NCBI RefSeq assembly: GCF_029892285.1
Contig: NZ_JARXVM010000001.1
Location: forward strand, 620,001 to 684,000
Direction: 5' to 3'
Source: Rhizobium sp. SG_E_25_P2
Lineage (GTDB): Bacteria > Pseudomonadota > Alphaproteobacteria > Rhizobiales > Rhizobiaceae
DNA: 64,000 bases
The position numbers and the translations under genes are program-made. Position 1 is the first letter of the stretch. Every line of letters begins with the position of its first letter. The notes under the pieces are model-generated. The model was not told the origin of the DNA. It did no database searches and worked only from the letters and a program-made list of their open reading frames with translations. Below are positions 1 to 9,396 of this stretch, piece by piece.

Positions 1-47
1 CTTATCGCGCTTAGCAGGAACGACAGCGCGATGGAAGCCGAAGCGGT

Positions 48-938
48 TCAATCTTCGTCGAAGGCCGCCTCGATCCAGTTGGCAAAGGCGCGTGCGGCGG
101 GCGTCAGGGCGGCGAATGATCGTGCGACGATGAAATAAGCTCCGCAATCACACTCGGCATCGAAAGGCGCGACCAGCGCCCCCCAAGCAAGCTCACCGTC
201 AATCATCCGGGGATCAAACAGCGCTGCGCCATGGCCGCGCAAAGCCGCCTGAAGCGCCATGCCGCCATCGGCGAACACCGTGCCCTTCTCCGCAGGCGGC
301 TCGACGCCGACGCTGCGGAACCAGTCGCTCCAACCGCTGCGGCTTTCTTCGTGCAAGAGCGGATGGATGGCGAGGTCGGCTGGTGAAGCGATGTGATGTT
401 GGTCGATAAAGTCGCTCGTCATGACCGGCCGGCTGCGCGTCTGCATAAGCCTGTTTGTTTCCACCCTCGCCCATCGCGTCTCACCGCGACTATGGCGAAT
501 GGCGAGATCCAAGCCGCCGCCGCGAAATTCTGCGAGACGCGGATCGGCGTCAATCTCGACATCGATGTCGGGGTGAAGACGGCTGAAATCCTGAATATGC
601 GGCGCGAGCCACAACGCCGCAAAGGTCGGCTCGGCGCTGACTTTCACAGAGCCCGACAGCTGCTGGCTAGCGTCAGCGAGCGCCGCGTCGATGCGGTCAA
701 AGCTAAGCGTCGTCTCGGCGAGCAGCGCGCGGCCTGTCTCGGTCAGTTCGACGCCGCGATGCACACGGGTGAAGAGCGGCTGGCCGATCAGGCTTTCCAG
801 TTCGCGGATCTGCCGGCTGATCGCCGCCTGCGACACATAGAGTTCTTCCGCCGCCTTTGAAAAGCCGCCGAGCCGACCGGCGGATTCAAAGGCGCGCAAG
901 GCGGTCAGAGGCAATCGGGCGCGCTTCATGGCTTCCAT
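48..938 (-). CDS. LysR-family transcriptional regulator (GcvA-like)
   Basis: A 296-residue DNA-binding regulator. The N-terminal winged helix-turn-helix lies at about residues 10-65 (ALRAFESAGRLGGFSKAAEE, then SQAAISRQI), followed by the effector-binding domain starting near residue 90. The opening LPLTALRAFE pattern is typical of the GcvA branch. A second in-frame ATG at 929 gives a start closer to the family norm and has a GGA upstream, so the true start may be 929. A short inverted repeat sits over the start region (937-951) and could be an autoregulatory operator. The gene points away from a small open frame at 1024, the usual LysR-target geometry. The effector is not deducible. Confidence 0.9.
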   Translation of the reverse strand: MEAMKRARLPLTALRAFESAGRLGGFSKAAEELYVSQAAISRQIRELESLIGQPLFTRVHRGVELTETGRALLAETTLSFDRIDAALADASQQLSGSVKVSAEPTFAALWLAPHIQDFSRLHPDIDVEIDADPRLAEFRGGGLDLAIRHSRGETRWARVETNRLMQTRSRPVMTSDFIDQHHIASPADLAIHPLLHEESRSGWSDWFRSVGVEPPAEKGTVFADGGMALQAALRGHGAALFDPRMIDGELAWGALVAPFDAECDCGAYFIVARSFAALTPAARAFANWIEAAFDED

Positions 939-951
939 AACTTCAGGTTAT
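937..951. promoter_or_regulatory. Candidate LysR-type operator
   Basis: ATAAC (937-941) and GTTAT (947-951) form a perfect 5-bp inverted repeat around a 5-nt spacer, at the start of the LysR gene and in the divergent gap. The position and T-N11-A-like geometry fit LysR autoregulation, but the motif is short. Confidence 0.35.
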
Positions 952-1116
952 TCGAGAGGCCGACTATAGTCGTTTGAGCGCCGGCGGCAACGGGCGCATG
1001 ACAATGGCGAAAGGAGAAACGCCATGCTGACAGCCATTTACGACGTGCTGATGGAAACGATCCGCCTCTTGACCTTCACCCCCGGCGCGAGCCGAAGCGC
1101 CCCACGCCAACACGTC

Positions 1117-1471
1117 TCAGACGAGAGGCTCCGACCCAAAGCGGTTTTCTCCGACAGTCCCCGGCGTCGCAAGGAGATAGATCAGGATCAACCAGCCGAC
1201 CAGCGGCACGAACCCGATCAACAGCCACCAGCCGGACATGTCGCGGTCATGCAGACGGCGCACGCCAACAGCGATGCCGGGGATCAAGGTCGCGAGGCCG
1301 AATATGCCGCCGAGAAGGCCCATGCCGATAACCGTCTCGTCGATCACGCCCAGAACGAGCGTAGCGATCATGATGAACAGCACATACCACCAATATTCCG
1401 AGCGCCGCGCGCCCGGAGAACGTGGCGTAGTTGGTGGTCAAAACCGATTTGACCGCATCCTGAAATGTCAT
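1117..1471 (-). pseudogene. DUF805 membrane protein gene, frameshifted
   Basis: An intact DUF805 protein of about 118 residues would read from ATG 1471 (preceded by AGGGGG) through MTFQDAVKSVLTTNY and FSGRA, then RRSEYWWYV, then the membrane helices and the RRLHDRDMSGWW motif to a stop at 1117. Here the first 22 codons are in one frame and everything from RRSEYWW on is in another. The break falls in a GCGCGCGG run at about 1405-1412, where restoring one base rejoins the frames exactly. Function of the family is unknown; the proteins are small with several transmembrane helices. This is either a recent pseudogene or a sequencing error in a GC run. Confidence 0.8.
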
Positions 1472-1587
1472 GATGTCCCCCTGTGAGCAGATGGCCTGTC
1501 GCTGGCATAAACGGACAGGCCACTCCTATTATTCATATCTCCGTGACGGAGGCGAGCGGGAATTCCGACACCGTGACGGCGGCGCGC

Positions 1588-3009
1588 TTACTGCGCCGCT
1601 TCGATGATATGTTCGTGCAATTCACCCATGCGGTTCCAGGCGTCGAGGCCAGAAATCTTGTAGGCTTCGGCCAGTGTCGGATAATTGAAGGTATTCTCGA
1701 CGAAGTAATCGACCGTGCCCTTCAGGTTCAGCACCGCCTGGCCGATATGGATGAGTTCGGTCGCGCCCTCGCCGACGATGTGAACGCCGAGCAGACGGCG
1801 CGTTTTCAGCGAGAAGATCATCTTCAGCATGCCGTTGTCGAGACCCATGATATGGCCGCGCGAGGTCTCCCGGAAACGGGCGATGCCGCATTCATAGGGA
1901 ATGTGGCGCGCCTTGACCTCTTCCTCGGTCAGGCCGCAGGTCGAGATCTCCGGGACGGCATAGATGCCATAGGGGAAAAATTGCGGCGGATCGCAGGCTG
2001 GCGCGCCCACGGCGTGACGGGCGGCGATGCGGCCTTGCTCCATCGAGGTGGAGGCGAGGCTCGGAAAGCCGACAATGTCGCCGGCGGCGTAGATGTTGGG
2101 CACGTCGGTCTGGAAGGTTTCGGGGTTGACCTTGATGCGGCCGCGCGAATCCGGCTTGAGGCCCACGGCGTCGAGATTGAGCTGAGCGGTCGCGCCGGAA
2201 CGCCCGGCGGCGTAGAGCACCATGTCGGCATGCAGCGAACGTCCGCTCGCCAGTGTCACCCGGCACTTGCCGTTGGGCTCGCGTTCCACCTTATCCGCCG
2301 TTTCGCCGAACAGGAGCTTCATATTGCGGTCGCGGAGCTGGTAGGAGAAGTCTTCGACGATTTCCTTGTCGATGAAGTCCAGCATGCTGGCGCGCGGCTC
2401 GATCACCGTCACTACCGTATCGAGCGTGCTGTAGATCGTGGCGTATTCGATGCCGATGACCCCGGCGCCGATCACGATCATCGAGCGTGGGATTTCCTGG
2501 ATCTCCAGCAATTCGTCGCTGTCGATGATTTTCTCGCCGTCGAAGGGGATGTTTTCGGGCCTATAGGGCCGCGTGCCGATGGCGAGCAGGATGGACACGC
2601 CGGTCACCCGCAGCACTTCGCCATCATTCTTCTCGATCGCCAACGTGTTACGGTCCACGAATTCGGCCCGGCCACGAATATGATTGACGCGGTTGCGAGC
2701 GAACTGATGTTCGAGCACCTCGACTTCGTGATCCAGCGTGATGAGGAGACGGCGGCGCAGGTCGTCGGCGCTGATTTCCTGCTTGACGCGATAGGAACGG
2801 CCGTAGAAGCCGCGCTCACGCCAGCCGGTGAGATTGAGCGCCGTCTCGCGCAAGGTCTTGGAGGGAATGGTGCCGGTATGGACGGAGACGCCGCCGACGC
2901 GCGTCCCCTTCTCGACGACCAATACCTTCTTGCCGAGTTTCGCCGCCTGGATCGCCGCCCGGCGTCCCGCCGGTCCGCTGCCAATCACGATCAGGTCATA
3001 ATTCATCAT
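1588..3009 (-). CDS. sthA: Soluble (Si-specific) pyridine nucleotide transhydrogenase
   Basis: A flavoprotein of 473 residues (E. coli SthA is 466) that exchanges reducing equivalents between NADPH and NAD+ in the cytosol. The N-terminal FAD-binding motif is GSGPAGRRAA (residues 10-19). The second dinucleotide fold has VIGAGVIGIEYATIY, and the dimerisation domain closes the protein. The active-site disulfide of related dehydrogenases (CxxxxC) is absent: residues 42 and 47 in GGVSVHTGTIPSK are Ser and Thr. This is the feature that separates SthA from lipoamide dehydrogenase. The chosen start is the ATG pair at 3009/3006; the open frame continues upstream but that stretch does not resemble the family. 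Confidence 0.92.
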   Translation of the reverse strand: MMNYDLIVIGSGPAGRRAAIQAAKLGKKVLVVEKGTRVGGVSVHTGTIPSKTLRETALNLTGWRERGFYGRSYRVKQEISADDLRRRLLITLDHEVEVLEHQFARNRVNHIRGRAEFVDRNTLAIEKNDGEVLRVTGVSILLAIGTRPYRPENIPFDGEKIIDSDELLEIQEIPRSMIVIGAGVIGIEYATIYSTLDTVVTVIEPRASMLDFIDKEIVEDFSYQLRDRNMKLLFGETADKVEREPNGKCRVTLASGRSLHADMVLYAAGRSGATAQLNLDAVGLKPDSRGRIKVNPETFQTDVPNIYAAGDIVGFPSLASTSMEQGRIAARHAVGAPACDPPQFFPYGIYAVPEISTCGLTEEEVKARHIPYECGIARFRETSRGHIMGLDNGMLKMIFSLKTRRLLGVHIVGEGATELIHIGQAVLNLKGTVDYFVENTFNYPTLAEAYKISGLDAWNRMGELHEHIIEAAQ

Positions 3010-3221
3010 CTCGCCGCCCCGATTTTCGAATCTTGCTGCGCTGCGAAAGCGCAGACTGTTGTGCAAGCTTAGCAACGCAATGTTACTGAATGATAGACAG
3101 GCGCCGCTGAGCGGGTCCCGTGCAACAGGTGGCCGAAGCGCCTGCATGCGACAGCATAGACGTTTTTCCGCAATGCGGCATCTCGAAATTCGCAAATGCT
3201 AAGAAGTAGCCTGGATGCGCT

Positions 3222-4238
3222 TTATGGCATCAGCTTGAATTCCAGCATCAGATTGCGTTCGAGCAGATTGTGATTGTCGTCGGAAACGACGATCAGCCGC
3301 GTCGAACCATCCTCGGCCCTGTAGGCGTCGATGCCTTCCATATTGTCGATCTGGGCGGGAAAGACGCCTTCCATGACGACATCGCCTTTCACCAGCGCGC
3401 CGGGCTTGATGTCATCCAGCCTGAAGCGGCGGATGCGCATGCCGATGCCGGCTTGCAGCCCGAATTTGCGCTCCAGAAGCAGGAAGCTGCCGTCGTCTAG
3501 CGCGACGCCGTCAGTCACGTCATAGGGGGCGGCGCGTTCGATCGTGAAATTGCCTGCGCGCGGGCCAGATTGGACGCCGGCGATGAAATTACCCTTGTTG
3601 TCATAGCTGCGCTCGGCGACGTAGAACAGCGCGCCCTGAAGGGCGCTGTCATCAGGCGCTTTCAGCAAAGCCTCGATGCCGCCATTATTTCGCAGACGTT
3701 CCCCCGCGAGAACAGGACGCTCGCTCGAAAGGGGCGTCGATGTCTCGAAACCCGCACGGGGATAGGCGTCGATTCTGTGCTCGCCCTCATAGCTGACATA
3801 GACATGCGCATCGTCGATCGCCAGCCCCTCGGCGTCCATCTGCTGCTTGCCGCCGGGATGGCCGTTGCGGTCGAGCATGTCATGGATGCGGTAATCGGAA
3901 ATGCCCGAAAGCGCGCCTTGTGCGTCTCGTTCGATTGCGCCGGTCGCCCAATGGCCAGTGTCCATCACCGAAATGAAACGCTTGCCGCCATCGATCAGCC
4001 GGATGGAGGACACCGCGCCCATTTCACCCTTGGGGGTCGCTAGCGACAATCCACCCATGAATTCCAACCGGCCGAACAGTTTTCCCGCGTCGGGCCGGAA
4101 ATCGGAAATCACCATGGCCTTGACCGGCAGCACCGCGCCGGACTCCGCCGGCCGGCCCCCAAAAGCCATGGGGAAGCCAAGCCCGGCAATGACGAAGGGA
4201 AGGTAAGCCAATAGCGAGAGAAGTTTTTTCGACGCCAA
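3222..4238 (-). CDS. Esterase-like activity of phytase family protein
   Basis: A 338-residue protein with a hydrophobic N-terminus (about residues 5-28, ending in a GG stretch) that looks like a signal peptide or anchor, so a periplasmic or membrane-attached location is expected. The rest matches the phytase-like beta-propeller family: GGLSLATPKGEMGAVSSIRL, DAEGLAID and YVSYEGEHRI near the middle, and NMEGIDAY with LIVVSDDNHN near the end. Substrate is unknown; the family name rests on distant similarity. It lies 34 bp downstream of cobT on the same strand, a neighbourhood seen in other rhizobia, but a role in cobalamin metabolism does not follow from this. Confidence 0.8.
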   Translation of the reverse strand: MASKKLLSLLAYLPFVIAGLGFPMAFGGRPAESGAVLPVKAMVISDFRPDAGKLFGRLEFMGGLSLATPKGEMGAVSSIRLIDGGKRFISVMDTGHWATGAIERDAQGALSGISDYRIHDMLDRNGHPGGKQQMDAEGLAIDDAHVYVSYEGEHRIDAYPRAGFETSTPLSSERPVLAGERLRNNGGIEALLKAPDDSALQGALFYVAERSYDNKGNFIAGVQSGPRAGNFTIERAAPYDVTDGVALDDGSFLLLERKFGLQAGIGMRIRRFRLDDIKPGALVKGDVVMEGVFPAQIDNMEGIDAYRAEDGSTRLIVVSDDNHNLLERNLMLEFKLMP

Positions 4239-4272
4239 GGCGGCTTCCTATCCGTAAGGGTTCAGGGCCGGC

Positions 4273-6171
4273 TCACCGGCCCTTGCGCTTGGCGCCGCGC
4301 GCCTGTTCCGCCTCATCGGCGAACAGCGCCGCCAATTGTTCGGTCATCGCCCCCGCCAGTTCGTCCGCATCGATGATCGTGACCGCCTTGCGATAATAGC
4401 GGGTGACGTCGTGACCAATGCCGATGGCCAGAAGCTCGACCGGCGACTTGGTCTCGATCTCCTCGATCACCGCCCGCAGATGCCGCTCCAGATAATTGCC
4501 CGGATTGACCGACAGGGTGGAATCGTCGACCGGCGCGCCGTCGGAGATCATCATCATGATCTTGCGCTGTTCGGGCCGGCCGAGCAGCCGGTTATGCGCC
4601 CAGATCAGCGCTTCGCCGTCGATATTCTCTTTCAGGAGACCCTCACGCATCATCAGACCAAGATTGCGCTTGGCGCGGCGCCAGGGGGCGTCGGCGGATT
4701 TATAGACGATGTGGCGGAGATCATTGAGACGTCCCGGCTGCGGCGGCTTGCCGCTCGCCAGCCACGCCTCGCGGCTTTGGCCGCCCTTCCAGGCCTTGGT
4801 GGTGAAGCCGAGGATTTCGACCTTCACGCCGCAGCGCTCCAGCGTGCGGGCGAGAATGTCGGCGCAAGTGGCGGCGACCGTGATCGGGCGACCGCGCATC
4901 GAGCCGGAATTGTCGATGACAAGACTGACCACGGTGTCGCGGAACTTGGTGTCGCGCTCCATCTTGAACGACAGCGGCTGCATGGGGTCGATGACCATGC
5001 GCACCAGACGGGCGCTGTCGAGATAGCCTTCCTCGAGATCGAAATCCCAGGAACGGTTCTGCTGCGCCATCAGCCGCCGCTGCAGCTTGTTGGCGAGCCG
5101 GCCCACGGCGCCCTGGAGATGGGCGAGCTGCTTGTCGAGAAACGCCCGGAGACGATCGAGTTCGGCTTCGTCGCACAGCTCGTCGGCGGAGATTTCCTCA
5201 TCGAATTCCTGGGTGAAGACGTGGTAATCGACTTTTTCATTGAGATCGGACAGCGGATTGTTGGGCCGCTTGACCTCGCCGGGGGTCTCGGAGTCCTCGT
5301 CGGACTCCTCCATGAGATCGTCTTCGGATATCTCGGCGCCGTCTGTCTCGCCCTGATCGAGCTGTTCGTCGGCGGCTTCGTTCTCCTCGGCGGGCGCCTC
5401 TTCGGTTCCCGCTTCGTCCTCGTTTTCTTCGTCGTTCTGTTCCTGGCTGCGCGGCTGTTCTTCCTCGGAGGTCGTATCGTCCTCATCCGGTTGGGCCGTT
5501 TCGTTGGAAATATCCTCGGCCAACTGCATTGAGGCCAACATCGAGCGGATAGCCCGGGCGAAACTTTCCTGGTCGTCGATGACGTTCCTCAGCGACCCGA
5601 CTTCGCGCTCGGCCGTCTCCTGGAAGAAATCGCGCCAGAGATCGAGAACAGGACCGGCGCTTTCCGGCGGCTTCTCGCCGGTCAGCGCTTCGCGCACATA
5701 CAGAGACATCGCCTCTTCGATCGGCGCGTCCTGCCGCTGCGAGACGCCGCGGAAATTGGCGCGGGCATATTTGTCCGTCAGCATGGAGGAGAGGTTTGCG
5801 GCCATGCCGGCCATGCGGCTTGCGCCGAGCGCTTCGACGCGCGCTTGCTCGACCGCGTCATAGATGGCGCGCGCGTCCTGCCCCTGTGGGGCGAATTGCG
5901 TGTGCAACCGTTCGTCATGGCAAGCCTTGCGCAACGCCATGGAATCGCCCAGGCCGCGCACGATGGAGAGCTCCATCGCGGTTGGCCGCTTGGAAAGCTC
6001 CGGCAAGCGCATGCGATCGCCGGCAAAGCCCGGACGGTCATTGGCGAAGGCCACCTCGACCTCCGCCGATTCCGCCACCGAGCGAATGCAGCCCGTCAGC
6101 GCCCGGCGGAAGGGTTCGAGATCGACGGCCGCGCCCGGCCTCGCCTTGGAATTGTCGCCCGGTCCAGCCAT
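4273..6171 (-). CDS. cobT: Aerobic cobaltochelatase subunit CobT
   Basis: The 632-residue CobT subunit of the ATP-dependent CobN-CobS-CobT complex, which inserts Co2+ into hydrogenobyrinic acid a,c-diamide in aerobic cobalamin synthesis. Visible are an N-terminal cobalamin-biosynthesis domain, a long glutamate/aspartate-rich linker (about residues 220-310), and a C-terminal von Willebrand A-type domain with the metal-binding DNSGSMRG motif and [13 protein letters not shown]. The protein ends in a basic tail. It starts 10 bp after cobS on the same strand, so the two are surely co-transcribed. CobN, the large chelatase subunit, is not in this window. Confidence 0.97.
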   Translation of the reverse strand: MAGPGDNSKARPGAAVDLEPFRRALTGCIRSVAESAEVEVAFANDRPGFAGDRMRLPELSKRPTAMELSIVRGLGDSMALRKACHDERLHTQFAPQGQDARAIYDAVEQARVEALGASRMAGMAANLSSMLTDKYARANFRGVSQRQDAPIEEAMSLYVREALTGEKPPESAGPVLDLWRDFFQETAEREVGSLRNVIDDQESFARAIRSMLASMQLAEDISNETAQPDEDDTTSEEEQPRSQEQNDEENEDEAGTEEAPAEENEAADEQLDQGETDGAEISEDDLMEESDEDSETPGEVKRPNNPLSDLNEKVDYHVFTQEFDEEISADELCDEAELDRLRAFLDKQLAHLQGAVGRLANKLQRRLMAQQNRSWDFDLEEGYLDSARLVRMVIDPMQPLSFKMERDTKFRDTVVSLVIDNSGSMRGRPITVAATCADILARTLERCGVKVEILGFTTKAWKGGQSREAWLASGKPPQPGRLNDLRHIVYKSADAPWRRAKRNLGLMMREGLLKENIDGEALIWAHNRLLGRPEQRKIMMMISDGAPVDDSTLSVNPGNYLERHLRAVIEEIETKSPVELLAIGIGHDVTRYYRKAVTIIDADELAGAMTEQLAALFADEAEQARGAKRKGR

Positions 6172-6181
6172 CGGTTCGACC

Positions 6182-7174
6182 TCAGGCGCTCAGGACCAGA
6201 TTGGCCGCGCTTTCCTTGAGCTCGACGCCGAAGACGCGCTGATACTGTTCGGCCACCAGCGCACGCTCAAGATCGTCGCATTTGTTGAGGAAGGTCACGC
6301 GGAAGGCGAAGGCGACATCGCCGAAGATGGCGGCGTTTTCCGCCCAGCTGATCACCGTACGCGGGCTCATCACGGTCGAGAGATCGCCGTTGACGAAGGC
6401 GGCGCGGGTGAGTTCGGCCACGCGCACCATCTTGGCGATCGTATCGCGGCCCTTGCCGGCTTCAAGCTGCTTCACCTTGGCGGTGACGATGTTCACTTCA
6501 TGCTCAAACGGCAGATAGTTGAGCGTGGTGACGATCGACCAGCGGTCCATCTGCGCCTGGTTGATCTGCTGCGTGCCGTGATAGAGTCCGGTGGTGTCGC
6601 CGAGGCCGACAGTGTTGGCGGTCGCAAACAGGCGGAAGGCCGGGTGAGGACGGATGACGCGGCTCTGATCGAGCAACGTCAGACGGCCCGAGGATTCCAG
6701 CACGCGCTGGATCACGAACATCACATCAGGGCGGCCGGCGTCATATTCGTCGAAAACGAGCGCGACATTGTGCTGATAGGCCCAGGGCAGGATGCCATCC
6801 TTGAATTCGGTGATCTGCTTGCCATCCTTCAAGACAATCGCATCTTTGCCGACCAGATCGATGCGGCTGACATGGCTGTCGAGGTTGACGCGAATGCAGG
6901 GCCAGTTGAGGCGGGCGGCGACCTGTTCGATATGGGTCGACTTGCCGGTGCCGTGATAGCCCGAGACCATCACGCGGCGGTTATGGGCGAAGCCAGCCAG
7001 AATCGCCAGCGTCGTGTCGCGGTCGAACAGGTAATCCGGATCGAGGTCCGGCACATGGGCGTCGGTTTCGCTATAGGCCGGCACGCGAATATCGGAATCG
7101 ATGCCGAAAACGTCCCGCACGGAAACGGTGGTGTCGGGAAGCTTCACAATATCTACGTCAATCTTGCTCATCAT
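6182..7174 (-). CDS. cobS: Aerobic cobaltochelatase subunit CobS (AAA+ ATPase)
   Basis: A 330-residue AAA+ ATPase that forms ring complexes with CobT and powers cobalt insertion by CobN. The Walker A motif is GYHGTGKST at residues 72-80; the Walker B region is [10 protein letters not shown]. The length matches known CobS proteins. It is first in the cobS-cobT pair, with a 10-bp gap to cobT. A second Met directly after the first ([10 protein letters not shown]) leaves the exact start open by one codon. Confidence 0.97.
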   Translation of the reverse strand: MMSKIDVDIVKLPDTTVSVRDVFGIDSDIRVPAYSETDAHVPDLDPDYLFDRDTTLAILAGFAHNRRVMVSGYHGTGKSTHIEQVAARLNWPCIRVNLDSHVSRIDLVGKDAIVLKDGKQITEFKDGILPWAYQHNVALVFDEYDAGRPDVMFVIQRVLESSGRLTLLDQSRVIRPHPAFRLFATANTVGLGDTTGLYHGTQQINQAQMDRWSIVTTLNYLPFEHEVNIVTAKVKQLEAGKGRDTIAKMVRVAELTRAAFVNGDLSTVMSPRTVISWAENAAIFGDVAFAFRVTFLNKCDDLERALVAEQYQRVFGVELKESAANLVLSA

Positions 7175-7313
7175 CTCTCCAACGCGGCCGTCGGGGAGTT
7201 CGGCCGCAAAATTCCTCGGGCATTGTCCTAGGCCGAGGCGACGAATTAATCAATGCTCGCGAGCGCTTGAAAAAGCGTCGCGATGGCGCGTGGCGGCATC
7301 GTTCGTTTCCTGC

Positions 7314-7928
7314 TCAGGAGCAGAAACCTGCCTGTTTCAGCAATTGATAGGCCTGAATGACCGACCGGAAGCGCTCTTCCGAGCCGCGGTCGCCTCCATT
7401 TGCGTCAGGATGATGTTTCTTCACCAATTCCTTATAGCGCGACTTGATGTCGCTCGACGTGGCGTTGGCCGCCAGCCCGAGGGTTTCGAAAGCCTTGCCT
7501 TCGAGCGGCTTCAGCTTGCGCTCGCGCGGCTCCGGCTTGCTCTGGCGCCAGGCCGAGAACCCGAAGGGATCGCGCATCCGCGTCGCGCCGGCCCGCGCTT
7601 CGTTCATGGCCGGCGCCCATTTGGCGTTCTTGTTGACGCCGATGGTCCAGGTCGGACGATTTCCGGTCACCGCTTCCTTCTGGTAGCGCGCGACCTCGGT
7701 GTCGGACAGGCCCGAGAAATAGTTATAGCCCTTGTTGTATTCCTTGACGTGCTCGAAGCAGAACATGAAATATTTTCCCTCGGCATGCCGACCCACGGGC
7801 GCGCGATGCGCGCCTGGCGCGTCGCAACCATCCCACTGACAGGTCGGTTTGTCGGGATTTTCCTCGACCCGCGCCCCCTTGGTGCGCTTGGACCGGATCG
7901 AGTCGAAATATTTTGAGTCGAGTTTCAT
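7314..7928 (-). CDS. J-domain (DnaJ-like) protein
   Basis: A 204-residue protein with a C-terminal J domain (about the last 65 residues: FETLGLAANATSSDIKSRYK, then the HPD motif in KKHHPDANGGD). This is the signature that stimulates Hsp70 ATPase. Unlike DnaJ, the J domain is at the C-terminus and there is no Gly/Phe region or CxxCxGxG zinc repeat. The N-terminal half has a Cys/His cluster (CQWDGCDAPGAHRA, later FCFEH) that could bind zinc. ATG 7928 gives MKLDSKYFDSIR, a plausible start; a TTG start 12 codons upstream is possible but less likely. It lies between cobS and the divergent bolA, an arrangement I recall from other rhizobial genomes. Confidence 0.88.
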   Translation of the reverse strand: MKLDSKYFDSIRSKRTKGARVEENPDKPTCQWDGCDAPGAHRAPVGRHAEGKYFMFCFEHVKEYNKGYNYFSGLSDTEVARYQKEAVTGNRPTWTIGVNKNAKWAPAMNEARAGATRMRDPFGFSAWRQSKPEPRERKLKPLEGKAFETLGLAANATSSDIKSRYKELVKKHHPDANGGDRGSEERFRSVIQAYQLLKQAGFCS

Positions 7929-8020
7929 CTGCACATTATGGGTCTTCCGGGCGCTTGCTTTCAAGAATTGACAAATCGGAAAGTTCTTGGCTTTGTGGAG
8001 CTATTTTTCGCGAGTTGACC

Positions 8021-8284
8021 ATGACCCTCCACGACAAGATCGAAACGGCCCTGAAAGCCGAGTTTTCTCCCTCGCATCTGGAGGTGGTCAACGAGAGCCG
8101 GATGCATGCCGGCCACAATCAGGAAGCCGCCGCAACCGGCCAGACCCATTTCCGCATCCGCATTACCGCCGATGCGCTCACTGCGATGAGCCGCGTCAAC
8201 CAGCACCGGGCGATTAATACGGCGCTGGCCTTCGGTTTCGACGAGGGCCTGCATGCGCTGGCGATCGAAGTGGGCAAGGGGTAG
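8021..8284 (+). CDS. bolA: BolA family protein
   Basis: An 87-residue BolA-type protein. The family fold and the conserved core are visible: LEVVNESRMHAGH, then HFRIRI, then RVNQHRAINTAL. BolA proteins partner monothiol glutaredoxins in iron-sulfur and iron signalling and also influence cell shape; which branch this is cannot be decided. The ATG at 8021 was chosen because upstream codons in frame lack similarity to the family. The gene is transcribed away from the J-domain gene, with 92 bp between the starts. Confidence 0.9.
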   Translation: MTLHDKIETALKAEFSPSHLEVVNESRMHAGHNQEAAATGQTHFRIRITADALTAMSRVNQHRAINTALAFGFDEGLHALAIEVGKG

Positions 8285-8346
8285 TCGAACCGATTGGATC
8301 ATGTCCATCGCCTGTGCTATTCTCCTGATTGCACCGGAGGCGGATT

Positions 8347-8586
8347 ATGATGCTTGTGCTCGAAGATGAAGACGTCGTTCAACTCGCAACGCGATTGGCG
8401 GAGCGGCGTAATGTCACCCCCACGCAAGTTCTTCGTGACGCACTCACGCGGGAATGGAGCCGGGAGGTCGGAGACGCATCGATGATCGACGCCGTGAGGA
8501 AGATCCAGTCTAAGCTACGCGCGCTATCCGATCCGCGAAAGGCTCAGCCTGTCGACAAGGATTTCATCGACAGCCTTTACGAGTAG
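8347..8586 (+). CDS. VapB-like antitoxin (PSK-type transcription factor)
   Basis: A 79-residue small protein. It starts at a double ATG (8347, 8350) after a clear CCGGAGGCGG ribosome site. The N-terminal part (DVVQLATRLAERRNVTPTQV) resembles the ribbon-helix-helix DNA-binding region of PSK/VapB antitoxins, and the C-terminal VDKDFIDSLYE resembles the toxin-wrapping tail. It ends 3 bp before the PIN-domain gene, the normal antitoxin-first order, so it should both neutralise the toxin and autoregulate the operon. Confidence 0.85.
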   Translation: MMLVLEDEDVVQLATRLAERRNVTPTQVLRDALTREWSREVGDASMIDAVRKIQSKLRALSDPRKAQPVDKDFIDSLYE

Positions 8587-8589
8587 GCC

Positions 8590-8985
8590 ATGTTTATCGA
8601 CGTGTCCGCCATTTGCGCGATCATGATCAAGGAAGATGACGCCGAGATATTGATGGACAAAATCATGGCTGCCGCGACCAAACTCACCTCTCCGATGGCG
8701 GTCTGGGAAGCGACTCTTGCGGTTAGCCGCGCAACAGGGATCGCGACCGACGAGACGGCACATCTGGTCGATGAATTTTTGGCCGCCATCGTCGCTGAAA
8801 TCATCCCGATCACCACCGAGATGACCCCGCTCGCCATCGCCGCGCATCGCGATTACGGCAAGGAGCGGCATCCGGCGGCGCTGAATTTCGGGGATTGCTT
8901 CGCTTATGCCGCCGCGCGTCATCACCGACTGCCGCTCATGTTCAAGGGCGAGGATTTCATCAGGACGGACATCGAGCCCGCCTGA
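8590..8985 (+). CDS. VapC-like PIN-domain ribonuclease toxin
   Basis: A 131-residue PIN-domain protein. The acidic metal-binding residues of the family are present: Asp4 (FIDVSA), Glu40 (VWEATLA), Asp102 (NFGDCFAYA) and Glu121/Asp122 (FKGEDF). VapC toxins cleave tRNA or rRNA, and the target here is unknown. The gene follows its antitoxin by 3 bp. Its stop codon (8983-8985) directly abuts the stop codon of the opposing DUF2442 gene (8986), so the two transcripts collide tail to tail without any spacer. Confidence 0.9.
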   Translation: MFIDVSAICAIMIKEDDAEILMDKIMAAATKLTSPMAVWEATLAVSRATGIATDETAHLVDEFLAAIVAEIIPITTEMTPLAIAAHRDYGKERHPAALNFGDCFAYAAARHHRLPLMFKGEDFIRTDIEPA

Positions 8986-9396
8986 CTAGCTGATCTTGCG
9001 GGGACGGCCGCCCTTGGCGCCATTGGCCCGGCTGGCCTCGACCTTGGCCGCCGATCGCGATTGACCGCCGCGGCGTTGTGCCTCCATGAATTTGGCCGTC
9101 CCGAAGACGCCGTTCATCGGGCCCGCAATCGTGAAATCCGCATCCAGGCTTTCCCAGTGCAGGCCCGTCTCGCCCAAAAGCTCGACCTCAGCCAATTGCG
9201 CGTCCGTTGCCATCTCCAGGCCTTGAAGGGCGCGCGCCGGAGCCATGAAACAGGCGCCATTGGAGAAATCGACGACGATGCGGCCAGACGCCGCATCGAA
9301 CCGCACCGAGGACGGAATGGGGGCGTTGGCGCGCTGCGCCTCGCCCGCGCGCGTCGCCTGATAATAGTGTTGATCATCCAAAACGGCGTCAGCCAT
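8986..9396 (-). CDS. DUF2442 domain protein (copy 1)
   Basis: A 136-residue protein with a DUF2442 core: IPSSVRFDAASGRIVVDF, then a stretch ending in LGETGLHWESLDADFTI. The C-terminal extension is basic (GAKGGRPRKIS) and reminiscent of an AT-hook-like or nucleic-acid-binding tail. Function is unknown. Its start overlaps the end of the DUF4160 gene by 8 bp, so the two are translationally coupled. A second DUF4160-DUF2442 pair lies at 35501-35993. Confidence 0.82.
   Translation of the reverse strand: MADAVLDDQHYYQATRAGEAQRANAPIPSSVRFDAASGRIVVDFSNGACFMAPARALQGLEMATDAQLAEVELLGETGLHWESLDADFTIAGPMNGVFGTAKFMEAQRRGGQSRSAAKVEASRANGAKGGRPRKIS

Noticed and set aside
1492-1522. Inverted repeat TGGCCTGTC/GACAGGCCA between sthA and DUF805 as an sthA terminator
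   Set aside because: A 9-bp stem exists but the loop is 13 nt and there is no U-tract. It may be a weak terminator or chance, so it was not listed as a feature.
4336-5532. A 398-codon plus-strand open frame opposite cobT
   Set aside because: It is antisense to cobT; the long hydrophobic end is the mirror of CobT's acidic linker.
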